Source: Spongiimicrobium salis (lineage in GTDB: Bacteria > Bacteroidota > Bacteroidia > Flavobacteriales > Flavobacteriaceae). From it: DNA of 64,000 bases. The stretch is taken from contig NZ_JBHEQA010000001.1 in the NCBI RefSeq assembly GCF_043678055.1, positions 2,046,001 to 2,110,000 on the forward strand, written 5' to 3'. Positions 52,084-61,466 of this stretch are shown here, in pieces. The translations under genes and the position numbers were made by a program. Each line of letters starts with the position of its first letter. Positions within the stretch are counted from its first letter, which is position 1. Below the pieces are notes generated by a model, which saw only the letters and a program-made list of their open reading frames with translations, was not told where the DNA came from and made no database searches.

Positions 52084-53943
52084 TTAGCGTTTTAATGTAA
52101 AATGCCCCCTGAACTCCTGATCATCTACCCGAATGCGATACCAATAATCGGACTCCGGTAAACGCCTATTGTTAAAGGTGCCATCCCAGGACAAACTGCC
52201 ATTTGTGGAATGGACGAGCAACCTGCCATACCGATCAAAAATACTGACTTCGGCCCGGCTAAAAAACTCCAATCCATTGATGGTAAAGGTATCATTGATT
52301 GTATCTCCATTCGGAGAGAAAAATTTAGGAATCACAAAATGAAGGAATTCCTGGGAAACGTCCGGGCAATTGGTTTTGGCCCTTGCACGTACAAGATATA
52401 GGCCTCCTTCCACGAGCTCAAAAACAGGACGGTCTTGAAACGGGCCATCGTCCAGGGCAAATTCAAAATCCCCTTCGTTTTCCGTGCTTATACTAATGGT
52501 AAAGTCGTCCGATAGGATCTCTGAAATTATAGGGCGATCGATCTGTTCCAATACAATGGTCTTTACGGCAGCGCATCCATTGGTATTGGTCACGGTGACC
52601 TGATAGGTTCCCGGGGCATCTACCGATATGCTTGCTGTAGTTTCCCCTGTACTCCAGAGATAGCTTCCAAGGGCTCCTGCAAAAAGATCGGTGGTGCCCC
52701 CTTCGCAGATCAATCCTTCCTCATCAGTAACAACAGGAATGTCAAAAACCGTCAAGGTGACTGCAGTCCTCGAGGGAGAGCTACAATCCGTAAGCCGGGA
52801 ATTGGCCTCGGCATAATAGGTTCCTGGAACAGCAGTCAATAGGGAGGGACTGTCTTCCTGAATTAAATTTCCACCTACAGGCGCATCGTACCAATTGATG
52901 CGCAATGCGGCTGGAGCCGACACAGAAATCGCTTGAAGGGCATTGCTGCATAGGGCTAGATCGCCATTGCTAGTAGGTGGCGCAGGTATGGGAACGATAG
53001 TGATATCGAATACTTCGGAAACAATATTACAAAGACTGTTGGAAATATTAATGGGATCTTCGGCCACCTTTACCCTGTAGAAGGTAGAGGTGTTCAGTAA
53101 GGGAGTGGTATAGGTATTGGTCGTTTCCCCAGGAATATCGTTCCAGATGGTTCCATCCAAGCTTACTTGCCATTGATAGGCATGACTGTTGAATATGGAA
53201 AAATCCGGATTGGCCGTCAAGGTAGTGCTTACGGGGCCTTGGTCTTCACAGGAGGCCATAAAGGTTTCTCCTGCGATATCCGTTAGCGATACAAAGTCCC
53301 CACAAGTCCTAAAAACAATATCATCTATGGCCAAATCGTTTCCGCAACCTCCTTCACCATTATTGATCATTTTTAGAATGACGGCTGTTTGCCCGGGAAC
53401 GGACGTAAAGGTCAAGGCGTGTTGTTCCCATCGGGGCGTTGGTGTGCCGCGAATTTCACCGGTAGACCCGGAAGCCAAAAGTTGGGTGTCCGTGACATCC
53501 CATATTTGAAAGGTAACATTGATGGGCAACCCTCCATTAGGACAAGCTGTAGTGCTGGGTAATAAATTAAGGAGCCAGGAGGAAAATTCATAGGAAGTGT
53601 TTTCGCAAAGTCCGTTTACCGTACGTCTGAAAAACTCGCCTGGCGTAAAATCGGCATTTACAATAAGGGATTTTCCATCGGTATCTCCCGGAGTGCGATC
53701 CGTGGTATCGTGCCAATCGAAAAAGTTGGTACGACTAGATATGGTATAACTCCCATCAAACGGAGTGACCGTCGTAAAATTATAGGTCGTTGTACCTGCA
53801 GGTAGTGCAGGTCCATTCGTGGTTCCCGTGCCAAAAGTTTCCGTAAAAATAGGATCTCCGGAATTTCCCTGACAAAACCCCAATTGCCCCCTTGCTTCCT
53901 CCATGAATACCAGTACGGCGATCACGGCTAGAAGATAGCGCAT
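52084..53943 (-). CDS. Secreted multidomain protein with T9SS type-B sorting domain
   Basis: A 619-residue protein from ATG 53943; a TTG at 53991 lies further upstream. A signal peptide (about 1–19, ending ARG) is followed by a β-rich N-terminal domain (about 25–215) resembling carbohydrate-binding or CUB-like modules, two Ig-like domains (about 220–400), an SprB-type PKD/Ig repeat (LICEGGTTDLFAGALGS, about 410–475), and the type-B C-terminal domain: FFSPNGDTINDTF, then VSIFDRYGRLL and WDGTFN. It should be exported by T9SS. Unlike the cargo at 2–4831, no PorP/SprF gene is adjacent. Confidence 0.88.
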   Translation of the reverse strand: MRYLLAVIAVLVFMEEARGQLGFCQGNSGDPIFTETFGTGTTNGPALPAGTTTYNFTTVTPFDGSYTISSRTNFFDWHDTTDRTPGDTDGKSLIVNADFTPGEFFRRTVNGLCENTSYEFSSWLLNLLPSTTACPNGGLPINVTFQIWDVTDTQLLASGSTGEIRGTPTPRWEQHALTFTSVPGQTAVILKMINNGEGGCGNDLAIDDIVFRTCGDFVSLTDIAGETFMASCEDQGPVSTTLTANPDFSIFNSHAYQWQVSLDGTIWNDIPGETTNTYTTPLLNTSTFYRVKVAEDPINISNSLCNIVSEVFDITIVPIPAPPTSNGDLALCSNALQAISVSAPAALRINWYDAPVGGNLIQEDSPSLLTAVPGTYYAEANSRLTDCSSPSRTAVTLTVFDIPVVTDEEGLICEGGTTDLFAGALGSYLWSTGETTASISVDAPGTYQVTVTNTNGCAAVKTIVLEQIDRPIISEILSDDFTISISTENEGDFEFALDDGPFQDRPVFELVEGGLYLVRARAKTNCPDVSQEFLHFVIPKFFSPNGDTINDTFTINGLEFFSRAEVSIFDRYGRLLVHSTNGSLSWDGTFNNRRLPESDYWYRIRVDDQEFRGHFTLKR

Positions 53944-54198
53944 AGTTCTTACCAACCTATGGCCTTGTTTTTTTATGGGAGAATACGCCAATGTTTATGT
54001 TTTCTTGTTTATGAAATACGCTAACAGCTCTTTCTAAATACGCAGGTTTTCGTAAACATACAGTGGGGGCCATAGGTTTGGGGGTAAGATATTAAATTTA
54101 TTTAGAATCCTTGAGGTTCTTTATGGTGCTGAGCATGTATTTTCGGGGAATTACGGTATTTTTACGCTGAAATGGAAATCATTTCATGAAGTACAGGC

Positions 54199-55068
54199 AT
54201 GAAGAGAAACCAATTGCTTTTAGATCTTAAAATTTCCAGACCAGGCCTTTGGTTCCCCACTCTTTGGATTTATTTGGTGCCTTTTGGCAATCAAGACGGT
54301 TTTTGGAAAAGTATTCCTTTTTGGTTGGGAATCCTGTTTGTGACCTTCCCTTTGAATTATTTGGTCTATGGTCTAAACGATTACAAAGACGTGCAGGCGG
54401 ATGCCTTTAATGCGCGAAAAGGAAATTTTTTGTTCGGGGCCAAAGCATCCGTAGCAGAACTAAAACCCATTTTAAAGCGAATAACATTGGTGATAGTTCC
54501 TTTTATCATACTCTTCAGTTATATGGCTGGACTGAAGATGTTTGGGCTATTGGTCCTTATGATTTTAGTGAATATTGCGTACAATTTTGAGCCTTTTCGA
54601 CTCAAGGAGCGCCCTCCTTTTGAAATCTTGATTCAAGTAGGCTACGTGATGACCGCCTTTTTTAGTACTGAACTGAATGGTCTGGAAAGTCTACCATGGC
54701 AGACTTTGGTGTACCTTTCCCTCTTCGCCTTTCAAGCTCATATTGCCGGAGAGTTAATGGATATTGAGCCTGATATTGCAGCAGGAAAACGGACTACGGC
54801 AACCCTCTTGAAGCGTAAAAATACCAAGATGTTAATGTTGGTGTTGTTGCTTGCAGAAGGCTACTTGTTGTGGCATTGGTTCCAAGATGGGGTGCTGGCT
54901 TCATTTTTAGGGATATTTGCACTGTGGTTGATTTTGGATGCCTTTATTTTCTTTAAAGACAAGCCCTATTCTTTGGTGCAAATGAAATGGTTTGGCTATG
55001 CCATAAACCTATCGGCCCTCATCTCCATGTTATGGGTGTTGTATAGCGGAAAATTGCTGCTGCCTTGA
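54199..55068 (+). CDS. UbiA-family prenyltransferase
   Basis: A 289-residue membrane enzyme with about eight to nine helices. It has the two Asp-rich loops of UbiA enzymes: NDYKDVQAD (about residue 62) and GELMDIEPDIAAGKRT (about residue 190), which bind Mg and prenyl diphosphate. Family members attach prenyl chains to aromatic rings in quinone, haem or lipid synthesis; the acceptor is unknown. It is divergent from the T9SS protein gene and followed by leuS, without an evident operon. Confidence 0.9.
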   Translation: MKRNQLLLDLKISRPGLWFPTLWIYLVPFGNQDGFWKSIPFWLGILFVTFPLNYLVYGLNDYKDVQADAFNARKGNFLFGAKASVAELKPILKRITLVIVPFIILFSYMAGLKMFGLLVLMILVNIAYNFEPFRLKERPPFEILIQVGYVMTAFFSTELNGLESLPWQTLVYLSLFAFQAHIAGELMDIEPDIAAGKRTTATLLKRKNTKMLMLVLLLAEGYLLWHWFQDGVLASFLGIFALWLILDAFIFFKDKPYSLVQMKWFGYAINLSALISMLWVLYSGKLLLP

Positions 55069-55117
55069 TTTTTAAAACAATACAATCCATTACCTTTTCA
55101 TTTTCGGGGATTAAACC

Positions 55118-55125
55118 TATTTTTG
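55118..55125 (+). promoter_or_regulatory. leuS -7 promoter box
   Basis: TATTTTTG matches TAnnTTTG and would start transcription about 55 bases before the leuS ATG. The -33 TTG is not clear. Confidence 0.5.
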
Positions 55126-55185
55126 CGGGGCATTTAGACCTGCGATACCCTATGGGGAGTCAGGTCTTGGAATAAGAATACAGGA

Positions 55186-57999
55186 ATGAACTACGATTTC
55201 AAGAATATTGAGGCCAAATGGCAAAAATACTGGGCAGAACAACAAACCTTTAGAGCCGAGAATGGTTCGGACAAACCCAAATACTACGTATTGGATATGT
55301 TTCCCTATCCCTCCGGGGCGGGGTTACATGTGGGACACCCCTTAGGCTATATTGCCAGTGATATCTATGCCCGGTATAAGCGTCATAAAGGCTTTAATGT
55401 TTTGCATCCTCAAGGCTACGATAGTTTTGGGTTGCCGGCAGAGCAATATGCCATTCAAACGGGACAACATCCTGCGGTGACCACGGCAGCCAATATTAAA
55501 CGCTATCGCGAACAGTTGGATACCATTGGCTTCTCTTTTGATTGGAGCCGGGAAGTGCGTACCTCCGATCCTAAATATTACAAATGGACACAGTGGATTT
55601 TTATTCAGTTGTTCCATTCGTGGTATAACAAGACTACGGACAAAGCCGAGGATGTTGCTACCTTGATCGCACAGTTTGAAAAAGAAGGAAATGTCGGGGT
55701 CAATGCCGTTTGCGATGATGATATCCCAACATTTACCGCCGCCGAATGGCAGCAATTTTCCAGTAAAAGGCAAGAAGAAATTTTATTGCAATACCGCCTG
55801 ACCTATTTGGCAGAGACCGAAGTGAATTGGTGTCCTGCCCTGGGTACCGTTTTGGCGAATGATGAAATTGTCAATGGAGTCTCCGAACGTGGGGGGCATC
55901 CGGTCATCCGTAAAAAGATGACCCAATGGAGCATGCGAATATCGGCCTACGCCCAACGCCTATTGGATGATTTAAATACTATAGATTGGCCACAGCCGCT
56001 TAAAGATTCCCAAACCAATTGGATCGGGCGTTCCGAGGGGGCATCCGTAAGCTTTAAGGTAAAGGATTCCTCAGATACCATAGAAGTATTTACCACACGC
56101 CCCGATACCATATTTGGGGTGAGCTTTATGACCTTGGCCCCTGAGCATGACTTAGTGTCGAAAATTACGACTCCCGACCAAAAAGAGGAAGTGGACGCTT
56201 ATATTGCTTCTACCGCCAAACGTTCTGAACGAGATCGGATGGCCGATGTAAAGACCATTACCGGAGCCTTCACCGGGGCTTATGCCGAGCATCCATTTTC
56301 CAAGGCGCCTATCCCTATTTGGATTGGGGATTACGTATTGGCCGGTTATGGTACCGGAGCAGTAATGTCCGTTCCCTGTGGAGATCAGCGGGATTATGAT
56401 TTTGCAAAACACTTTGCCATTCCCATACCCAATATCTTTAAAGATGTGGATATTTCCGAAGAAGCTTTTGCCGATAAGGCCACAACTATTATAACAGATT
56501 CGGATTTCCTAAACGATCTTCCCTATAAGAAAGCGGTGCGTAAGGCCATTGATGCTTTAGAAGGATTGGGGCAAGGTAAAGGAAAGATAAACTATCGCTT
56601 GCGCGATGCCGTATTTAGTCGCCAACGCTATTGGGGGGAGCCATTCCCGGTCTACTATGTGGATGGAATGCCCCAGATGATCGCTATGGAGCATTTGCCG
56701 CTGGAATTACCGGAGGTAGAAAAATATTTGCCCACGGAAACCGGAGAGCCTCCTTTAGGCAACGCTACCGTTTGGGCATGGGATACGGAAACCCATTCCG
56801 TTGTAGCCAATGAAAAGATCAATCATAGTACCGTATTTCCTTTGGAATTGAACACCATGCCAGGCTGGGCAGGAAGCAGTTATTATTTTAATCGTTATAT
56901 GGATCCGCAGAACGAGGAGGTCATTTTTTCCAAAGAAGCCATTGACTACTGGCAAGATGTGGATCTCTATATTGGCGGAAGTGAACATGCCACGGGGCAT
57001 CTATTGTATTCCCGTTTCTGGCAAAAATTCCTGTTCGACAAAGGCATTGTGCCTAAAAATGAATACGCTAAGAAGTTGATCAACCAAGGGATGATTACAG
57101 GGACTAGTGCTATAGTGTATCGTATCAGTGGAACAAATAAATATGTATCCAAAGGATTAAAGGGAGCGCATGAAACGGAACCTCTACGTGTTGATGTTGG
57201 ATTGATCAATGGATCAGATGAATTGGATTTAGAAGGGCTCAAATCTTGGCAGCCGCAATATGAAGATGCAGAGTTTATCCTAGAAGAAGGGAAATATATT
57301 GTAGGCAGGGAAGTAGAAAAAATGTCCAAAAGATGGTTCAATGTAGTGAATCCTGATGCGATTTGTGAAGCCTATGGGGCAGATTCCTTGCGTTTGTACG
57401 AGATGTTCCTTGGACCTCTGGAGCAATCCAAACCTTGGAATACCGCAGGAATCACAGGAGTGCACTCATTCTTAAAGAAATTATGGCGCCTCTATTTTAA
57501 TGAAAATGGATTAAAAGTCACGGATGCCGAGCCTACCAAAGACAATCTAAAGACACTGCATAAGACCATTAAGAAAGTAGAAGAGGATATTGAGAACTTC
57601 TCCTTTAACACCTCCGTTTCTACCTTTATGATCTGTGTAAACGAGCTACAGCAACAGAAATGCCAGTCTAAGGCAATTTTAGAAGCTTTGGCTATTATTG
57701 TATCGCCTTATGCCCCCCATATCGCAGAAGAGCTCTGGGAGCAATTGGGACATGCGGGCTCTATTTCCAAAGTCGATTTTCCCGCTTTTGAACCCAGTCA
57801 TTTGGTAGAGAGCAGTAAGGCCTATCCGATTTCTTTTAATGGTAAAATGCGCTTTACCATGGAATTGCCATTGGATATGGGGAAAGCAGATATTGAAGCA
57901 GCCGTCATGGCCCATGAAAAGACACAACAGCAATTGCAAGGGCGCACGCCTAAAAAGGTAATCGTGGTGCCTGGGAAGATTGTGAATATTGTGGGTTGA
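55186..57999 (+). CDS. leuS: Leucine–tRNA ligase
   Basis: A 937-residue class I synthetase. The HIGH-type motif appears in DMFPYPSGAGLHVGHPLGY near residue 45, and KMSKS as VEKMSKRWFNVVNPD near residue 710. The inserted CP1 editing domain (about 225–480, containing TTRPDTIFGVSF) removes mischarged amino acids. The C-terminal tRNA-binding part ends VIVVPGKIVNIVG. The length is longer than that of E. coli LeuS (860), as is common in Bacteroidota. Monocistronic, as far as can be seen. Confidence 0.98.
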   Translation: MNYDFKNIEAKWQKYWAEQQTFRAENGSDKPKYYVLDMFPYPSGAGLHVGHPLGYIASDIYARYKRHKGFNVLHPQGYDSFGLPAEQYAIQTGQHPAVTTAANIKRYREQLDTIGFSFDWSREVRTSDPKYYKWTQWIFIQLFHSWYNKTTDKAEDVATLIAQFEKEGNVGVNAVCDDDIPTFTAAEWQQFSSKRQEEILLQYRLTYLAETEVNWCPALGTVLANDEIVNGVSERGGHPVIRKKMTQWSMRISAYAQRLLDDLNTIDWPQPLKDSQTNWIGRSEGASVSFKVKDSSDTIEVFTTRPDTIFGVSFMTLAPEHDLVSKITTPDQKEEVDAYIASTAKRSERDRMADVKTITGAFTGAYAEHPFSKAPIPIWIGDYVLAGYGTGAVMSVPCGDQRDYDFAKHFAIPIPNIFKDVDISEEAFADKATTIITDSDFLNDLPYKKAVRKAIDALEGLGQGKGKINYRLRDAVFSRQRYWGEPFPVYYVDGMPQMIAMEHLPLELPEVEKYLPTETGEPPLGNATVWAWDTETHSVVANEKINHSTVFPLELNTMPGWAGSSYYFNRYMDPQNEEVIFSKEAIDYWQDVDLYIGGSEHATGHLLYSRFWQKFLFDKGIVPKNEYAKKLINQGMITGTSAIVYRISGTNKYVSKGLKGAHETEPLRVDVGLINGSDELDLEGLKSWQPQYEDAEFILEEGKYIVGREVEKMSKRWFNVVNPDAICEAYGADSLRLYEMFLGPLEQSKPWNTAGITGVHSFLKKLWRLYFNENGLKVTDAEPTKDNLKTLHKTIKKVEEDIENFSFNTSVSTFMICVNELQQQKCQSKAILEALAIIVSPYAPHIAEELWEQLGHAGSISKVDFPAFEPSHLVESSKAYPISFNGKMRFTMELPLDMGKADIEAAVMAHEKTQQQLQGRTPKKVIVVPGKIVNIVG

Positions 58000-58058
58000 T
58001 GAAAAACAGCTAGTCATTCGTAGAAGTCGTTTGCCCAGAAACCCTATCATACCAAGGA

Positions 58059-58319
58059 ATGCATATGGAGTATATCGAAATTTTAGGATTAGTGGCCGCG
58101 ACCTTGACTACGGCAGCTTTTGTACCTCAAGTATATAAAGTCTGGAAAGAGAAATCTACCAAGGATATCTCCTTGACCATGTATTGTGTGCTATTATTGG
58201 GGCTGTTACTATGGCTTATTTATGGTATTTATCACCAGAGTATCGCCATTATTCTAGCCAATGCGGTCACTGCCTTTTTAGTGACCATAGTATTGCTTTT
58301 GAAATTGAAGTACAAGTAA
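58059..58319 (+). CDS. SemiSWEET-family transporter
   Basis: An 86-residue protein with three transmembrane helices (about 5–24, 40–58 and 62–82) and the PQ-loop motif TTAAFVPQVYKVWKEKSTKD after the first. SemiSWEETs work as dimers to transport sugars down their gradient. A second ATG at 58065 is possible. The substrate cannot be told. It stands alone between leuS and ald. Confidence 0.92.
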   Translation: MHMEYIEILGLVAATLTTAAFVPQVYKVWKEKSTKDISLTMYCVLLLGLLLWLIYGIYHQSIAIILANAVTAFLVTIVLLLKLKYK

Positions 58320-58707
58320 CTGAAAATCATTTTTGTTTTTAAGGCTTGCCTTAAGGGATGAATCATTCTTGATCCATACCCTCCTAGAGGAAATCTAATG
58401 ATCCAAGCCACTTTAATATGTTTTGCCCAAGATATTTCGATGGGAAAGGGCAGCCTATGGCAAAATTCCAATGGCTGCAAAAATAGCCCGAAGCTTTTCT
58501 GTAGAATACGTTTATGATATGAAGACCCCTACTATTTTTGTCAATTTTAATATAAAAATTAAAATATTTTGTAGTGTACCCTATGAAATTGAGGGTATAT
58601 GTCTATAAAATTGTGTTTTTTATCGAATGACCCCTATAATTTTTAAGTATTTGTTTTTTGTTTTCCAAAAAAATCCCAAATTAGCACTCGAATCAAATAC
58701 AAACATT
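58320..58707 (+). other. 388-bp intergenic stretch before ald
   Basis: No gene is supported. A 61-codon frame (58423–58608) has no signal, motif or good start. The region is A/T-rich toward its right end (58530–58620), where the ald promoter must lie, but no clean TTG/TAnnTTTG pair was found. No riboswitch motif was recognised. Confidence 0.5.
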
Positions 58708-59808
58708 ATGGTCATAGGAATACCAAAAGAAATTAAGAACAATGAAAACAGAGTGGGCATGACACCTGCCGGCGTTTTTGAATTGGTAAAAAACAAACAT
58801 ACGGTCTATGTGCAATCCCAAGCGGGAGAGGGAAGCGGCTTTTCCAATGAAGATTACAAACAGGTAGGAGCCCATATTTTGGATACCATAGGACAGGTAT
58901 ATGCCTTAAGTGAAATGATTGTAAAGGTGAAAGAACCTATTGCAGAAGAATATGACCTCATTCAGGAAGGGCAGCTGATTTTTACCTATTTTCATTTTGC
59001 TTCCAGTGAAGTATTGACCAAGAAAATGATTGCTGCCAAAGCCGTATGTATCGCCTATGAAACCGTTGAAGATGAAGATGGGACCTTGCCATTGTTGACC
59101 CCTATGTCTGAGGTGGCAGGGCGTATGGCCATTCAACAAGGAGCTAAGTATCTTGAAAAGCCTGTGAAAGGTAGAGGGGTTTTATTGGGGGGTGTTCCTG
59201 GAGTTGCTCCCGGAAGAGTTTTGGTCTTGGGAGCCGGTGTTGTTGGTCTGCAAGCTGCAAAAATGGCAGCCGGACTTGGGGCCCATGTAACCATCTTGGA
59301 TGTTAATATGAAGCGTTTGCGTTATGTGAACGATGTGATGCCTCCGCATGTGGTTACCGAATTCTCCAACGAATTCAATATTCGCAGATTGATTAAAGAC
59401 CACGATCTTATTATTGGCGGAGTGCTGCTTAAAGGAGCAAAAGCACCGAATCTGATTACTCGGGATATGCTCAAAGAAATGCGCCCGGGAACCGTTATCG
59501 TAGATGTGGCCGTAGACCAGGGAGGATGTGTGGAAACTACCCGGCCTACAACACATGAAGATCCCATATATATTATCGATGATGTGGTACACTATTCCGT
59601 AGCCAATATGCCAGGAGCGGTTCCCTACACCTCTACCATGGCCCTGACCAATGTAACCTTGGCCTATGTGCTTAAATTGGCGAATTTGGGATGGGAGGAA
59701 GCCTGCAGACGCGATGATGCGCTCAGAAAAGGATTGAATATTGTACATGGAAAAGTGTTGTACAAGGAAATTGCGGCAGCTTTTTCTTGGGATGCAGTCC
59801 CAGTATAA
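58708..59808 (+). CDS. ald: Alanine dehydrogenase
   Basis: A 366-residue enzyme from ATG 58708 (MVIGIPKEIKNNENRVGMTP). An in-frame ATG at 58627 adds 27 non-conserved residues and is rejected. It binds NAD through GVAPGRVLVLGAGVVGLQAA and converts L-alanine to pyruvate and ammonia, reversibly; the active-site region FTYFHFA and the late VPYTSTMALTNVTL are also family blocks. A strong hairpin terminator follows the stop. Confidence 0.97.
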   Translation: MVIGIPKEIKNNENRVGMTPAGVFELVKNKHTVYVQSQAGEGSGFSNEDYKQVGAHILDTIGQVYALSEMIVKVKEPIAEEYDLIQEGQLIFTYFHFASSEVLTKKMIAAKAVCIAYETVEDEDGTLPLLTPMSEVAGRMAIQQGAKYLEKPVKGRGVLLGGVPGVAPGRVLVLGAGVVGLQAAKMAAGLGAHVTILDVNMKRLRYVNDVMPPHVVTEFSNEFNIRRLIKDHDLIIGGVLLKGAKAPNLITRDMLKEMRPGTVIVDVAVDQGGCVETTRPTTHEDPIYIIDDVVHYSVANMPGAVPYTSTMALTNVTLAYVLKLANLGWEEACRRDDALRKGLNIVHGKVLYKEIAAAFSWDAVPV

Positions 59809-59833
59809 GGTACAATATGTCAGTATTTAAGGT

Positions 59834-59879
59834 CCTGTCAGGAGCTCAAAGTCATTTTGAGCTACTTGGCGGGATTTTT
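59834..59879 (+). terminator. Two-tier hairpin terminator after ald
   Basis: AGCTCAAA (59843–59850) and TTTGAGCT (59856–59863) form an inner stem. CCTGTCA (59834–59840) and TGGCGGG (59867–59873) extend it with G·T pairs, followed by ATTTTT. Confidence 0.85.
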
Positions 59880-59918
59880 GCTATCTTCTAAGTATATTTA
59901 TGTAAAAAACAAGAAGAT

Positions 59919-60623
59919 ATGTTTGGATTCGATATCGGTTATATTATCATAGGGGCGGTTTTTGCCCTCATCAGTGGCGTGGTAAGCAATCGCCTAAAAA
60001 GTAAGTTTAACCACTATTCCAAAGTGCATTTGCGCAATGGCATGAGTGGTGCGGAAATCGCGGAAAAAATGTTGGCAGACCACGGGATTAGGGATGTGCA
60101 AGTCGTTTCTACTCCGGGAATGCTCACAGACCATTACAATCCTAGAAATAAAACAGTAAACTTAAGTGAAGTGGTCTATAACCAGCGCAATGCCTCTGCT
60201 GCGGCAGTCGCCGCCCATGAATGCGGCCATGCTGTACAACATGCCAAAGCCTATAGTTGGCTCACCATGCGTTCCAAGTTGGTGCCAGTAGTCGGTATCG
60301 CTTCAAAGTTTTCCATGTGGGTGATTTTTGGAGGATTGATGCTGATGAATACTACGGCCATTGGGGGAACCATTGCTTGGGTGGGTATTATTTTATTTGG
60401 AATGAGCACCCTCTTTAGTTTTGTCACCCTTCCTGTGGAGTACGATGCCAGCAATAGGGCCTTAGCTTGGTTAAAAAATAAAAATATGCTGAGTCAGGAA
60501 GAATATGCCGGTGCAGAGGATGCCTTAAAATGGGCAGCTCGTACTTATGTGGTAGCCGCTTTGGGTTCTTTAGCTACGCTATTGTATTTTGTGGTGCGGG
60601 TCATGGGACGCAGTCGGGATTAA
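59919..60623 (+). CDS. YugP-family zinc metallopeptidase
   Basis: A 234-residue membrane peptidase of the YugP (DUF2) family, related to M48. The zinc motif HECGH lies in AAVAAHECGHAVQHAKAYSW near residue 95. Helices lie at about 5–22 and three more after residue 110 (SKFSMWVIFGGLMLM, GTIAWVGIILFGMSTLF, the last at about 205–225). Substrate unknown. It is the last ordinary gene before the cassette array. Confidence 0.9.
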   Translation: MFGFDIGYIIIGAVFALISGVVSNRLKSKFNHYSKVHLRNGMSGAEIAEKMLADHGIRDVQVVSTPGMLTDHYNPRNKTVNLSEVVYNQRNASAAAVAAHECGHAVQHAKAYSWLTMRSKLVPVVGIASKFSMWVIFGGLMLMNTTAIGGTIAWVGIILFGMSTLFSFVTLPVEYDASNRALAWLKNKNMLSQEEYAGAEDALKWAARTYVVAALGSLATLLYFVVRVMGRSRD

Positions 60624-60671
60624 AATGGTATTCCTACAATAAAATAAAAAACAACCATTTCCATCGGTTAC

Positions 60672-60688
60672 ACACCCATTTGGGGTGT
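60672..60688 (+). repeat. Short hairpin left of the cassette array
   Basis: ACACCC (60672–60677) pairs with GGGTGT (60683–60688) around 5 bases. No T-run follows, so a terminator role is doubtful. It lies 32 bases before the first cassette boundary. Confidence 0.4.
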
Positions 60689-60720
60689 ATATCGATGTAT
60701 TTTACATCTATATAAATAAG

Positions 60721-61457
60721 TTGTGCTTAATTAGAAAATGAAATACGAATATCAAAAAGCTTGTAAATGTGGAAATGTCGATTCGATTGAAGTGACAAGA
60801 AAAGAAGCTGCTTTTGGTTTAAAAGAAAAAGAAATTTGGAATAAAGAATGTTCGAAATGCGGAAATAAAGACTTTGCCTCACTTTCACATCCTCAAACTG
60901 ATTTTGAAATTGATTTATTACTTGAATGGGGAAACAATCCTGATTATTTTTTTATGGAACAGGATGAAGACCTAATGTTAGCGGAAGAAAAAAATATTGA
61001 TACGATTTTAGATGTTTTAGATAACCATCAAATTTTAAATCAAAAAAGAAACATTCTGATTGAAGCACTTTGTGTTATAATTTATGACAACAGCAATTCG
61101 GACGAGGACAATCAAAACTTAATTGACAGAGTGTCGAATGAACTTAAAAAACGGAAAACAGAAGTTTTAAACGCCCAAGATTGGATAATGGACTACATAA
61201 AAGAAGTATCATTTCCAATAATTGGAATTCAATATGAAAGCAAACAAACGAATTTCTTTAATCAAAATAAGAAAAATGAAAATTAGAGCATTTGGAATAA
61301 GTTAAAACAAATGTGGAATTAAAAATAACTAAGCACAACAATGGCTATAAGTAATTGCTTGTTCTCGCCTACTTCTGAAAATCCGTAAGGATTTTCAGTT
61401 TGGTGTGTACTTGCAAAGTTAAGTGCTAACCCACGCAACTACTCATAGCCGAGACCG
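60721..61457 (+). mobile_element. Gene cassette A (first copy)
   Basis: A 737-bp unit from just after the G of a GTTGTGC core (60720) to the G of the next core (61457). It holds one gene, transcribed in the direction of the array, followed by a structured site. Its first 14 bases, counting the core G (GTTGTGCTTAATTA), are complementary over 13 of 14 positions to 61326–61339, the 5' arm of its own terminal site. Base for base it is identical to 63264–64000. Confidence 0.8.
60738..61286 (+). CDS. Cassette protein with N-terminal zinc-ribbon (copy 1)
   Basis: A 182-residue acidic protein that begins 17 bases inside cassette A. Cysteines C9/C11 and C38/C41 (KACKCGN and ECSKCGN) suggest a zinc ribbon, followed by a helical region (about 70–180). 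The family is not recognised. Its codon use is much more A/T-rich than that of the housekeeping genes to its left, which fits mobile cargo. An identical second copy lies at 63281–63829. Confidence 0.75.
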   Translation: MKYEYQKACKCGNVDSIEVTRKEAAFGLKEKEIWNKECSKCGNKDFASLSHPQTDFEIDLLLEWGNNPDYFFMEQDEDLMLAEEKNIDTILDVLDNHQILNQKRNILIEALCVIIYDNSNSDEDNQNLIDRVSNELKKRKTEVLNAQDWIMDYIKEVSFPIIGIQYESKQTNFFNQNKKNEN

Positions 61458-61466
61458 TTGTGGTTA
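61326..61466 (+). repeat. attC-like site of cassette A
   Basis: The 5' arm ends in TAAGCACAAC (61330–61339). Then come AAT, the inner stem 61343–61358 pairing with 61435–61450 (14 of 16, two A·C), a central perfect hairpin CTGAAAATCC/GGATTTTCAG (61375–61398), then GAGACC and the core GTTGTGG (61457). The layout R''-spacer-L''...L'-spacer-R' is that of integron attC sites. The right core belongs to the start of cassette B. Confidence 0.75.

Noticed and set aside
58423..58608. A 61-codon frame before ald
   Set aside because: No motif, signal or convincing start; composition is that of intergenic DNA.
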